Assembly (NCBI RefSeq): GCF_019175385.1
Contig: NC_083340.1
Coordinates: forward strand, 9,498,336 to 9,562,335
Origin: Lycium barbarum
Taxonomy: Eukaryota; Streptophyta; Magnoliopsida; Solanales; Solanaceae
DNA: 64,000 nucleotides
Direction: 5' to 3'
Each line of letters begins with the position of its first letter. Positions within the stretch are counted from its first letter, which is position 1. Position numbers and translations under genes: made by a program. This document shows, piece by piece, positions 41,559 to 53,338 of this stretch. The notes under the pieces are model-generated. The model ran no database searches and was not told the origin of the DNA. It was given only the letters and a program-made list of their open reading frames with translations.

Positions 41559-44466
41559 TTAAATTCTAACCGAGATAAGAAACTCCGAGAAATCAAGAAA
41601 CTTAGGACCCTCTACATTTCTTACTGGTCGCCCCTCACGAAATGACGCGCGAAACGCATCCCAATCCATATCATCACGTACCCCGAGGTACCTATTCTGG
41701 CTCTGCGGAGATGAAGACCCATGTATATCCGCAAATAAGCGCACTGGCGTAAACGAAGGTGTTGACGGTCGGGATGAAGTCGACGGGTCAGCTGAGCTGC
41801 GGCTGGGCTTGAACGGCTGCAACTGGACTGGAATGGGAGCGTCCTCATCGGGCTCATCTACTAGACGGTGTCCTCTATCCGCGCGTCCTCTAGCAGCACC
41901 ATGTCCTCCTATATCACCACCTCCTCTGCCTGGCTGTACTCCCCATCCACCTCTACGGTGTCTTTCTCCTCACGTCGCCTGATACTGACCCTCTAGAACA
42001 GGATCATGCATACGTCAAATATCTTCTGCATGCCGGATACCGTCCTCAGATATCCGTTCAACCTCCCCGGCAAGCCAGCCTCCTCGGGGTTAGATATATG
42101 GTCTACCCCCAATATGCGCAGCCGCTGTACGGTCACCAGTTGCATTTGTTTTCAAAGTAATAATTAGTTAATTTTTCAAAGTAATAATTAATACTATTAA
42201 ATCAATCCAAGTGCAATAAACTCACGAACGCCTCATATTGCCCCGCGAGTGCTGCGTATCCTATATCCCTCGGGGGACGTAAAGCGGGGTTGCCAATCAA
42301 GTGGCGTGTGATCTGTTGGTACCAGTGCATGTAATCCCTGATGGAAGTCACATGACTGACCTCTGTTAAACTCCCCAACTTGTGCTCCTAACGTCGGAGC
42401 TCGACATCCATGAAAGTTAGAAATGCATCATCGATGGCTGATCGATCGTCCTGCGCATAGTGGCGGAGATCATAACGAACATGAAGGAGAGGGGTATATT
42501 GTGTCGATGCCCAAACTATCTCAAGACGAGGTCGTGCATGTGGTCCTCAACGATGTCTAGGTGTATCAATGGACACCACGACATTCACACGACCTGAAAA
42601 TCCTTGCAAAAGGCCGGGAATCCATCCAAAAAACTAGCGTATGACATCCACAAAAATAGCTTCATAAAATATAGATACATATTAGTGATCAACAAATTGA
42701 AAATAAAATAATTAAATTAATAATGTAAAATTAAATAATTTTACTGCATCGTCCGTCATGCGATCAATTGGTCCCGGAATGGAAGAATACTGTGATGAAT
42801 ATCCATATCCCGGTCAAACGTTGCCGTCCACCTCCTCGGGTAGGGCATCTCATCAGGGAGGTCATGCCTAAGTACAGGCCACACCCACAACTGAAAGCAA
42901 TATTAAAAAATGTGATTTTTTAGTCATCGTTTCAAGAGGTATATTTAGAATAAAGGAACACACACTTAAAATATTACCTGGAGAAGAGCAGAAAATCCAG
43001 ACACATTGCTGATATCGCCAATAGACGCTTGTCATAAACATCGGTAGAGGTACGCCAAAACAGCACCGCCCCAGCTGTAGTCTCCCAAGCAGTCCAGATT
43101 CTCTAAGAAGATCAAATATCGTAAACTAACATAGGTACCTGATGTGTTCGGGAACAGGATGCCCCCGAATATAATAAGCAAATAAAAACGGGCATGACGA
43201 TCAACAACTACCTGATCGGTGTCATCGTGAACAGGATGCAAGTCACGCAAATACTTGCAGTGGGCACTAATCCTTACTTGACTTTGTCCTGAGATAGTGG
43301 TGGGGGCCGAAGGAACAAAATGGGTGGGCCTAGTCAACTCTGTCGTCCATGTACGACTAGGAGGAGGCTCAACCCGACTGTATAATGGGTCACCATCTAC
43401 CCGCAACATGACCTTAATATCCTAAAGCGTGATCGTGGCCTCACCAGTGCCGAGATGAAAAGTGTGTGTCTCCGACCTCCACCGCTTAATCATGGTCGTC
43501 AGAAGCTCCTAATCATGCTGTACCCGACCAACGGAGACGCAACGATAGATACTGTCTTGATATAATATCTCTAAGACACGGAGAGGTGGGGGCGCTCGCG
43601 TGAAAGAGTCCACACTATATCCAGCCTACGGGGACGGAGCAACATCCCCATCGGTATAACACCACCCCATAATAGCTCGAACTAGGGCTGTTCACAGTTT
43701 TGGTTAAAACCAAAACCAAACCGAAAATTTAACCAAACCGAATAAAATAACCGACATTTGGTTTAGTTTGGTTTGGTTTGGTTTTAAATTTGAAAAACCG
43801 ATAATATTTGGTTTGGTTATGGTTATAGTAAAAAATAACCGAACCAAACCGATAATTATATACATAAAATTTATAATTATTTATATGTATAATATTAGAT
43901 TTTCATAAATAATTAAAGATATTTTATACCTTTTAATTATTAATTTAATTTTGGTCTACTTATTTTTAAGGCCCATGTTTTAAAAGAATATGTTCAACAA
44001 TCCAAGCCCAACTCTAATAAGTCGTAAGCATTAGGGTTGTTTGTATTTTGAAACCTCTGTTTGACTTGTTCTTTTGAATCTAAACTGCGTTGCAAGTTTG
44101 GTCCACTTGATTTGTCAACAGTGTGTCTTTCCCTCAATATGCAGCAAAGTTCACCCTTATGGGCCATGAGGAAAAAAGAGTTTCATAAGAAATTTGAAGA
44201 ATGTAGAGAGAGAATATTTGAATTGTCACGGCTAGTCATAAACCGAAAAACCGAATCAATCCGACAATAACCAAACCGGTGGTTATTATTTTACTTGGTT
44301 TGGTTATGGTTTTAGACATTTAAAAACCGACTAAATTGGTTTGATTATGGTTTTAACCAATAACCGACCCAAACCGAACCATGAACACCCCTAGCTCGAA
44401 CCTATGATAATTTTGTAGAGCAAATATTACTCTATCGTCGGGCCTCGGGCGAACGTTCAGATCCAT
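41559..44466 (-). pseudogene. Plant mobile domain (PMD, MAIN-like) gene, interrupted
   Basis: The minus strand from ATG 44466 reads MDLNVRPRPDDRVIFALQNY HRFELLWGGVIPMG, and after an in-frame stop continues ELLTTMIKRWRSETHTFHLG and TGEATITLQDIKVML. A later exon (43409-43032) has LRYLIFLENLDCLGDYSWGG AVLAYLYR, the diagnostic end of the PMD (PF10536) core. Downstream pieces (MPYPRRWTATFDRDMDIHHS; MHWYQQITRHLIGNPALRPP) continue the domain. The C-terminus is a Gly/Arg-rich then Ser/Pro-rich tail ending DMDWDAFRASFREG...LDFSEF (41559). Stops, frame changes and a hAT insertion at 43683-44393 show that it is dead. PMD proteins occur both as host silencing factors (MAIN, MAIL1) and as passenger genes of retroelements and Mutator-like transposons; the context here favours the transposon form. 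Confidence 0.85.
43683..44393. mobile_element. Non-autonomous hAT element inside the PMD gene, TSD GCTCGAAC
   Basis: Ends TAGGGCTGTTCACAGTTTTGG and the complement of CCGAACCATGAACACCCCTA are inverted. GCTCGAAC at 43675-43682 and 44394-44401 is a perfect 8-bp duplication. Subterminal regions are dense in AACCAAACCGA and TTTGGTTTGG. The centre (43930-44230) is unique and has a 69-codon ORF that I cannot relate to a transposase. Removing it rejoins the PMD frame at ...HRFELLWGG. Confidence 0.93.
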
Positions 44467-44622
44467 GGAGGTATCATATCTATACAGACTAAATTATTCA
44501 TTATTCTTGAAATTAACGGGAAATTATGTTAGCTAACTTATTTTTTATTAGAAAATTATATTAACTAACTAATCATTTATAGGGAAATTATATTAATTAT
44601 GTTCAATCCAAACTAAGGATTT

Positions 44623-47600
44623 TGTAACATCCCATAAATTCGAGTTAAGTGTGAATGTGAAATAGCTGGGGATTAGATGTCATCTTAGCTATATAGATCC
44701 CTTCGAGATGGGTACAGGTGTTAAATGATCTTTTCGGGGTCAAACGAGATAATGAAGTTCGTTAGAAATCCTGAAATTCTTCCAAGTCTGAGACAATTTT
44801 TTGTTATGTCCAAATTTCGGGTACTTGTGTTGGGAATTTGGGAAAACGCAAGACATGAAAGTTGCAGGTCTCTGAAATACCTTTCCAGCCATATAAAGTG
44901 GCTCAATCCGAGCTATGTACAAGGAGTTATGATCATTTTACTGAGCGAATATCGATTATCGAAAACGTGTATTAAGTATGCGTCGCGGTCCCATTGCGTA
45001 AGAAACAGCTGCAGTTGGGAATGTGATTATGTGTTCGAGCCTCGTTGCGTGGCGAACGCGGATCCCAGTCCTCAAGTTGCACTCGCTATATGAGCTCACC
45101 GCGGATTGGGGTATTTTTGTGGTTCCGAATTTTCTTTAAGTCCTACCTCGTTGTGTTATTTCCCACTTCATTCCAAACCAATATTTCTGAAGAAAAGAAC
45201 CCTAAAAAAGTCTCTCTAACCCTAAGGTGAGTTCCTACTCAATCTTGATCATCCCCTCTTTATAGTAAATTGTCTCTCTAAAACCCTAAGTTCTTGAAAA
45301 CTCAAAACGAAGAAGATAGGGGCGTGTGGATTTCGTCTAAGAGGTAAAGTTTTTGAACTTTTCTGAGTATTACTAAAGCTTGGGTTAGAGTAGAATGTCA
45401 CGACCCAAACTGATGAGTCATGACGAGTGCCTAACCTCTATCCACCAGACACCCTTATACTCGTACCTGGATCTCACTGAACAACAGGATGGTCCATAAA
45501 TGACTTATAATTGAACTATACTGACTCTGTAAGAACAACACCATGAACTCTGCATCAAGAACTCACAACCGACTATATATATACATACTGAAAATAACAG
45601 TGCAAGCCGACTAGGTCGCTACATATGTTGTACAACAAAATAAGAGTCGACAAAGCTACGTATCATTCCAACTATATACAACTGTCTACCGACCTCTAAT
45701 GGAATATAAAGCTGTAGAAAGGACGGGATAGGGCCCCGTCATACCCATATACACATATAAAAAATAGCATTCCAAAAATAGACTGCAGCTCCGAATCAAG
45801 TGGAGAGCACTGACTACTGTTGGGTGAAAGTCCTACTGAGCTGGACCGTCTGTCTGTCTACCTGAACCTGCGGGCATGAAAGCAGCCCCCATCCCCCCCC
45901 CCCCCCCCCCAACCAAGCAAAGGGGAGTCAGTACGAATAATGTACCGAGAATGTAAGACATAAGAGCAACATATACATAAGAATCATGAAAGAAAGCTAA
46001 AACACGAAGCTGGTCCAACTATTTGAATGCATCTGTATAACTGAACATCACATCTGAAAGTGTCTGTATAGCTCTGTATAACTGAAAGTATTTATGAGGG
46101 CGTATGATATGCATGCTTTCTTATATATAAAATTGTTAGCGCTGTGGAACGTACAACCCGATTCATAATGTTAGTGTTGTGGAACGTACAACCCGATCCA
46201 TATATCATATCATCCTACGTCCGGGCTAATCTCATATCGTATTGGGGGAATGAAAAATGAAGAGAAAAACGTGATTTGGCTATATATATATATTAAGTGG
46301 AATAAAGCTTCACCGCCTCAGGTTTGATGAGTAGGGACGACGACCGTAGACTTGCGCCGTCGTTATGCCTCCTAATAATTAGGAGCCTCGGCATGTTGAC
46401 GGCGTGAAAGGACACCATATCAACATGTCGAGGGGCCGTTCCTTTGTACCGTCAAAGTGGACTGGTTCCTGGTTCCCTTAGTTGCTCCGATTCGCGTTGA
46501 TTTGATTCGTTTAACTTCTAATCCTATCGTGTTGTAAGGAACATATACTTGTACTTCGGTATACGTGATGTAGGGCACTTGATATCTCGAAAAATTGGGT
46601 ACAAATCTTCGTACTAAGGGTATACTTAACTAGAAAGCCATAGACTTTCTTACGACAAAAACGAGAGGCATAACATAGAAAGTTCTACAAGGTTAGAATC
46701 CGTTAGTGATTCATGAAATGGTTCAATAACCTGTTTATAGGCTTAGAAAAGCCCTAGTTTTTGAGTAAAGGTAGAAATCACTAGAATTCGTTAAAGTTCT
46801 AAACTTTGTCATTTAAACACCATTGTAGTGTGATTGTTGATCTTGGAAGAATCCGGTTGCTAGCTTATAACGGGATTAGAGGTATGTCTTTGTTTGAACA
46901 TACTCTTTCGATCGGTTTTTATGAACGCTTTGGTTGTGATTTGTGTGCGTGAGGGACAAACCCACATTAAAACTTGTTTGTACTATATTATATATATGTA
47001 TTCATGATTGTTTTCTTCGCTGAAGGATGATTGAAAACATGAGATATAAAGCTTTGGTATTTGAACTCGAATTGACCCATAAGGGATGTTTAAACTTGAT
47101 AATTGGAAAGCTTGACTATCTCGTGTGAATGCTTTATAATGGATTGTGTTGTACTTGAAACATGTTTAATGAAGTGAACTCGGTTTCTAAAAATTGAAGT
47201 GGCTTGATATACCCCTATAATGGGATGATGAACATAATCCTTAATGAATAATGTGACTATCATGATATGACTTGTGACTCAGCTTCCTTGCCATGATTTC
47301 ATATTCGGCTTCTGTGCTATGATTATGGTTTGACTGCTTTGCTATGATTCTCTGTTGTTTGTGTTTGGCCTAGCTACTCGGGAGGAAGGGTAATCACTAT
47401 GGATCCTAGTAGGGTTAGCCTAGCCATTCGGGAGGAAGAGTGATCATCGAGGGTTACACACTCCGATGTGATATTTGCCTAACTATTCGGGAGGAAGGAT
47501 AGTCATCGTGGGCCAAATTGCCTCGGTGTGGTTACTGTTTTGAGAACCTTGAATGGTCATCCCATTGTCATTGTTGATTTGGACCTGTATTGGCATTGTG

Positions 47601-48385
47601 GTATGAGTTTGTTTGCCTATGAGTTCCTTGTTGATAATATTAAACTCGTTTGCCTGTGAGTGGCTGGTTGATAAATATTGAATTCGAAATGGAAAGACTG
47701 GAATAGTACTCAATGACATAATAAACTGGAACTAGTTTAAATACGGATTTATGGTTTCTGGATTGATAGTTGTGAAATTGTTGGTTCATCTTACCTCTAG
47801 ATTTTTCAACTGTTTTTCACTTAAACGGTATTACTGATCTTAATTATTTTATTTTGCTATATTATTTATTGTCCCTGAGACACTCATTGAGTAACTAGTA
47901 CTCAGACATACCATTGTTGTTTTTGATGGAATGTTAGGTAACATTGAAGAGCAGGTTCGTGTGGCGCGCCGAGAACTTGCTACTTCTCGAGATCTTTCTG
48001 TGAGCCCACATGTCTGTTCGTGGGGCACCTCTCTATGTTATTTCATTTACTTAGATTTTTTGGCAGCATCCCAAAACTTTAGATACTCTTTATTTCGTAG
48101 AAGCTCCTTAGATGGTTGTTGAACTATGGGTAGTGTTATAGATGTTTTTCCATCATTGTTGGGGCATGTTGTCATGTTATATTTAAGCATGGATTTAGAT
48201 TTCCGCTGTTTTGTTTTAATGAGCATGACTTTATCTTGGATATTTGCAAAAAGGTGTGCCTTTTACTTATTAATTAATTGTTGATTAGAAAGTATCAAAC
48301 GTTTTCCATATATAATAAGGTTCTTCCAATGTTGTTCATGACATCGGATGACAGTCATATCTAGGGTGGGTTTTGGGGCGTGATA
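44623..48385 (+). mobile_element. Solo LTR interrupted by a nested LTR, TSD GATTT
   Basis: Begins TGTAACATCCC and ends GGGGCGTGATA (the last C has become T), flanked by GATTT at 44618-44622 and 48386-48390. Without the nested element (45396-46675 plus one TSD) it is 2478 bp. CACTCATTGAGTAACTAGTACTC and GGCGCGCCGAGAACTT near 47880-47970 are features I associate with long Solanaceae Gypsy LTRs. No gag or pol is present. It lies upstream of the PMD gene, within the same older element. Confidence 0.88.
45396..46675 (-). mobile_element. Nested solo LTR or short LTR element (1280 bp), TSD TAGAA
   Basis: Begins TGTCACGACCC and ends GGCATAACA on the plus strand. TAGAA occurs at 45391-45395 and 46676-46680. 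It shares GGGCCCCGTCATACCCA and GGGCATGAAAGCAGCCCCC with the 3-kb solo LTR at 10763. A C-run lies at 45892-45910, and TTAGYGYTGTGGAACGTACAACCCGAT is tandemly repeated at 46138 and 46170. It sits in the opposite orientation to the LTR that it interrupts. Confidence 0.88.
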
Positions 48386-48390
48386 GATTT

Positions 48391-49070
48391 AATTTAATTG
48401 TTCGTTATTCAGGATTTGGTTGTTAACTAATTATTCTCCTAACAATAATTAATGTAATAACGAACTAATTCATTTAACGGGAAATTATATTCGCTAACTA
48501 ATTAATGATTAATTAAATAGTTTACACATAAAATTAGATAACTAATTGGCACATTAACAATTAACATAGGATAAATTATTTCACAAATAAATAAATTAAC
48601 AAATAATTGGAGATTACTATATTTTTCCAATTAGACAATCAATTAAAAAAATTAAAAATTAAGAATAATTAACAAACAAAAAAAATTAACAAAACACTGG
48701 CAGTCCGCCAGTGATTTTTAAGTAAAAAAATACGAAAAACTGATTTTTTTCGAAATTAGTGACTATGAAACATTGATCATGCTTAGTATTTAACAAAATA
48801 ATTAAAAAGTTCATAGTAAAGTTCCTTGATTAAAGCTTGTTGTAGGGTTGTTTGAATCGAGTGATACGTCGTTTTTTTTTCTTCAGAATTCAACCTTCGA
48901 ATCTTGTTCCTTGACTTGATTATACCGAAAATCTTTACTTTTGGGATGAAATTTGAAGCGGAATATCCGTTTTTAGAAAGTGAGTCCATGGTTTTAGCCT
49001 TTAATGGCATTTTTTAACTCAAAAAATGGGGGTGGGGAAGAAAGAGCCTGATGGTCGGCTATTTAAATTC
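48391..49070. other. Non-coding stretch of the PMD/Mutator composite
   Basis: AT-rich, with many TTAACTAATTAA and ACTAATTAATGA phrases also present at 44490-44600 on the other side of the solo LTR, showing continuity across the insertion. ACTGGCAGTCCGCCAGTG at 48695-48712 is a small palindrome. A 75-codon minus-strand ORF (49010-48783) is unrecognised. Confidence 0.45.
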
Positions 49071-49097
49071 TATAACGCAGCAAATTACTGCGTTATA
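49071..49097. repeat. AACGCAG palindrome, middle copy
   Basis: TATAACGCAG and CTGCGTTATA form perfect 10-base arms around a 7-base centre. It is the same word as at 41106 and 50109-50250. Confidence 0.85.
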
Positions 49098-49213
49098 GGA
49101 GTTAAACACGACTTTAATGGCATTTTTGAACTTAAAAAAAAATAGATGTGGGAGACCAGTGGTGGGGAAATAATATAGTCGACATCATTAGTAGCTTTCA
49201 AGTGCCAGCACAC

Positions 49214-49253
<40 letters not shown>

Positions 49254-49257
49254 TAAT

Positions 49258-49290
<33 letters not shown>
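49214..49290 (+). repeat. (AAT)n microsatellite
   Basis: About 25 AAT units with one interruption (CAATAATTAT). It causes the poly-Tyr minus-strand ORF at 49312-49085, which is not a gene. Confidence 0.97.
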
Positions 49291-49291
<1 letters not shown>

Positions 49292-49315
49292 TAAAAAATG
49301 AATATTTACCACTGC

Positions 49316-49859
49316 CCATCAAATTGTTGACTTAAACTATCCAGAGGCATTTGGCTCGTCAAAATGCCTTCATAAGTACTCATGTCAGGATAATTGTGTT
49401 CATAAGTAGGTTCGCTTGAGTGACTTCAGCCTGAATTCTAGACGGGGCTTCTCGATGAGGTCTATTTCGGGCTTCCCGAGGAGCCCTAGCCATGAATTCA
49501 AGTCGATTAATAGGGACCTTCTCTATGTACATTTTAAGGACGTTTATGCATTCCTAATAATCGTAATGCGCCTTCAACTAATTCGTCAAAGAACCATCGT
49601 CTTGAATGTACCACTGTTTATAACTAGTTACACCTTGCGGCGTAAATGACATTAGATATTTTTCAATTATATTTAAATCAAAATCACTCCTACTAACTTG
49701 TAGTCGATAATACAAGGCTTGAAGTAGTTTTGAGAATTTTAAGTCAAGTGGAAACTTAACATGGTATTTTGGGGGAGAATCATAGCGCAAATTATTTTCC
49801 TCGAATATAATTTGTCCGTCCCAGAATAAAGAAACTCTAATTTTTTGAACATCTTCCAT
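49316..49859 (-). pseudogene. Mutator-like element protein, N-terminal domain
   Basis: ATG at 49859 gives MEDVQKIRVSLFWDGQIIFE, then RYDSPPKYHVKFPLDLKFSK LLQALYYRL and QWYIQDDGSL. A beta-rich N-terminal domain of this pattern ('V...W.G.I......Y..P.......') precedes the zinc finger and transposase in many plant Mutator-like proteins. After the stop, frames further down still give recognisable words (MARAPREARNRPHREAPSRI; MPLDSLSQQFDGQW) with shifts. The transposase core is absent; the frame runs into the (AAT)n tract. Confidence 0.55.
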
Positions 49860-50099
49860 TTTTTGACTAATTTAGGAGGAATACAAAATGCAAAAACTGG
49901 ATGAAACTTAGAATTTGTGTTAAAAATTGGATGAAACATGGAATTTTTTCTCTCATTCGAAATCTGTGTTAATAAGATTTGAAGTTTGAATATTGAACCA
50001 ACGCATGCATGCAATAAGTGTGTCTTGTAGTGTTACGTCAAATCAAATTAAGTACGGAGTGTTGCATAACGCATGAATTAACCGCGCTATGTCAATTCC

Positions 50100-50153
50100 T
50101 GACAGTATAGCGCAGTAAAATACTGCGTTTTGTCAGGAAAACGCAGTAAATTG

Positions 50154-50200
<47 letters not shown>

Positions 50201-50252
50201 CGCAGTAAATTACTGCATTATTCTGTCATAACGCAGTATTTTACTGCGCTAC
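50100..50252. repeat. AACGCAGTAA palindromes, right cluster, with (TA)n
   Basis: Four copies or half copies: AGCGCAGTAAAATACTGCGT (50109), AACGCAGTAAATTGCTG (50140), AACGCAGTAAATTACTGCAT (50199) and ATAACGCAGTATTTTACTGCG (50229). A 40-base (TA)n run lies between the second and third. The cluster ends about 100 bases before the Athila TSD. Confidence 0.85.
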
Positions 50253-50355
50253 ACCGCTGCAATATGTTGTCACCTCAAATGTCATACAGAAAAACGTCAT
50301 AATTCGAATCAAACTTTAAGTGTTATATAACGTAATTTGACGAATAGTTACCAAC

Positions 50356-51770
50356 TGATACGCTCAAATTACACCTATTAATGGTATAGCGCGGACGTTG
50401 TCAAATATAGTAACCCAACGGGGTTGGGGTCGAATCCCACAGGGAATATGGTGTGAAAAGGTTACTAAAGTCGTAGATGCTAAGTTCTAGGTCTAATCTC
50501 TTAATCCGATAATTTGTGTAAAAGTTGGTTTTTCTATGACTAGTTGCTAAATTATTGCTTTGGTGACTATTTATGGTAAAAGAAACTAAGGTTGTGTCCC
50601 CGTTAGATAGAGTGTATGATCATGGGTATTGATCTTGATATACTTGTAATGGATCATTATATGAATGCACTTAATCTCTATGTGAATCTCTACTATTTCC
50701 CAATAAATAAAGATTATATCTTTATATGATTTTCCCAAATATAAGAAAGTGATTATGAAGAACGATTAATCATGCCAAGTAAAATCCTCTTATTCCTAAG
50801 TGAATTTATTAAACAAAGTTTAAAGCTTTGAGTTCTTGTTAATTATTCCTACCAACCCTAATTATTTTTCCAAATAAATTTAGGGTTTATGACTTTAATC
50901 AATGTTTGCAACCATTAATTATGAATGAAGAATGAAGAATAACTAAACCCTAATAATCCATTATTTGTATATCAATCACAAACCCAATCACAAAACAACC
51001 ATCATTGGGTTCACAACCCTAGTAAGGGAATTTAGTTACTTATGACAAAGACCAAGAAATAAGAAATTGAAGAATTCATAATTGCTTACATTGGAATAAA
51101 AAAGGAATTCGTAATACTTGAATTGATGTTTGAATCTTCAAAAACTAGAGAGAATTAATATTCTAAGTCAAGAGACAACAAAAATAATGAATGATCTCTA
51201 TTAAAAACCCTACAAAGGCTATTTATAGGTTTTGGAATTACAGAAGTTTCAGATTTGCACTTTAGTCCCGTCATGGCGAAATACGGTCCGTAAATCATTT
51301 TACGGACCGTAAATTTGGTTTACGCCCAAGTTGGCTGCTCAGTCGTGTGCAACTTCCCCTTTTGAAATACGGACCGTAAAGTAGTTTACGGTCTGTAAAC
51401 TGCATGGTCATAATTCAACATCTAATACTTCGACTTCCTGCCAGATGCTCAACTGGTTAAATACGTGATGGAATACGAACCGTAAACTGAAATACGGTCC
51501 GTAAACCTAGCTCGTAAACCACCATCTTCTCATCTTGACTTTCTGGTTCTGTTATCCTTAAACACGACCATGGAATACGGCCCGTATTGTAGAATACGGA
51601 CCGTAAACATCACTTTACGTCCTGGTTCTGCACTTCAACTGTGATTGTGCCGAATCTATTCCTTTACCTGAAAAACACTAAACCCATGTAAAATCACATA
51701 GGCTTGCTTAAAAACAAGTAAAACTTAGAGTCAAAAAGCATCGATTGTGGCGTAAAACCACGCCACATCA
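50356..51770 (-). repeat. 3' LTR of the Athila element
   Basis: Same length as 62554-63968, about 2% different by eye. Minus-strand TATA box CTATAAATAG at 51238-51229. It contains part of the TACGGWCCGTA palindrome array (51282-51616), upstream of the TATA box in the transcribed orientation, that is, in U3. Just outside it the minus strand reads AAGTTGGGGTGT, a plausible polypurine tract. Confidence 0.95.
51282..51616. repeat. TACGGWCCGTA palindrome array in the 3' LTR
   Basis: At least seven copies of AATACGGWCCGTAAA or one-base variants (51284, 51302, 51365, 51388, 51475, 51492, 51593) plus related CGTAAAC half words, spaced 15-90 bases. Each core reads the same on both strands. The same array is in the other LTR and in two internal clusters. 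Confidence 0.9.
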
Positions 51771-53338
51771 ACACCCCAACTTAAAGTATTTGCTTGTCCT
51801 CAAGCAGGTCATACCACACAACGACTCAATCTAACACTTAGATATCATAAATAACAATGTCTACATCGGTTTTGACTTGGAACTTTTGGCATGAATGTTT
51901 CCTTTCAATTGACCACCCCAACTGTAATTTGTAAAGCAATATACACACTTGAAGAACGTTATGACTAACCATGAAACTTCTATACATGACATCACATTAT
52001 CGAACATGCTTTTGTGCACACAAACATTACTTTCAGCAGTCACTTTATTTTGTTCAATTCTCATCCTTATGCCCTCACATAGACCAAAGAATGTCCCAAC
52101 ACTCATATATACAACGAGAATGGGACGAAGATGAAAGAGAAGAGAAAACACTCACACTCACACTCACAAAGAAATTCATATCTACACATGCAAATACCAT
52201 AGGCTTGCCCTTATTTTCTATGTTTTCATCCTAGGTTCGTTCGGTTGTGATCACATTAGGACTTGTTTCGGCTTGTAATGTAGGCTTCGGGACGGGTAGG
52301 ATACTTTTTGGGTATTAGTGACTCACCCTCCTTGACACTACAACATCTATTTACCTTGATTCGCCTCTTTTCTTTCCAACCCCTTTATTTTCTTTCACGT
52401 TTTTCGACCTCGATGTGGTTTTATTCCTATCCAACTAGCAATTCTTTTTGTGTTTAAATTTTCTGATGATGATTTTTTTTTCATTTTTTTTTCATTTATT
52501 TAGTGTCAACTACCACATCGACTCTCTATTAGCAAATTCCACCACCCCCAACCTTTGTTCTCAACATCCACTTCACATTTGATTTACCCCCAACTTAGGC
52601 GGTTGGCCTCGTCTATCTAGTAGCATCAAGGAGGGAATGGGTGCGAAGATGGGTAAATTTCACAACGGGTGAGGTTTCATTCGGCTAACCAAGAAAAAGG
52701 TCAAAAAGGCTAAAAAAGGGACACTAGTGATATTTTCAGCTTTTGGAGAGGCTTATTTAAGCACAGTGACTTAACACAAAGAAAGCCTAAGATCATTTCA
52801 CAACCAAACTAACTTTTGTATTTCAAACAAGACCAACCAGGCAAGTTCTAGATTATACATGCGTAAACAGAATTAAACTAACGACTCACACTCACATCGG
52901 CATAAGGATAATCATTTTTACACTTGTGACCTCCTAAGTAATCATTCCTCACACACAACACCCCAATAATCACAATGTCATATCAAGAATCAATCATGTC
53001 AGACAATAACTGTTCTAAGTATGCATTTTTCAAAAATTCTGAGGGGTCCAAATTTTCAACAAACTACAACACATGCCATCACTTACAAAGTAACACCAAA
53101 TAAGTCAAAATTATTCTATTCAACCTAAGAAACATCCTAAACATGTCAGTTTCAACAAAATAAAACCCCCCTCAGGAAAAGAACTCTGGCAAAGAAAAGC
53201 CGAGGGGGTTCCTAAACACCTATTTACACTATTCTACTATCAATTAGTCCCACCCCCAACTCAAGAATCAAGCACTGTCTCAGTGTTTCAGTTATAAGAA
53301 CGAGGGAAAGGAAATGGTACTTTGGTGCTGGGAGCACC
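51771..53338. other. Non-coding stretch between third ORF and 3' LTR of the Athila element
   Basis: No supported ORF. It includes CACTCACACTCACACTCACA (52151-52170), T-runs near 52478-52495, and pyrimidine-rich text. Long 3' non-coding regions are usual in Athila elements. Confidence 0.6.

Noticed and set aside
45833..46018. 61-codon ORF with a Gly run
   Set aside because: It is created by the C-run at 45892-45910 inside the nested LTR.
49085..49312. 75-codon ORF with a Tyr run
   Set aside because: Translation of the (AAT)n microsatellite.
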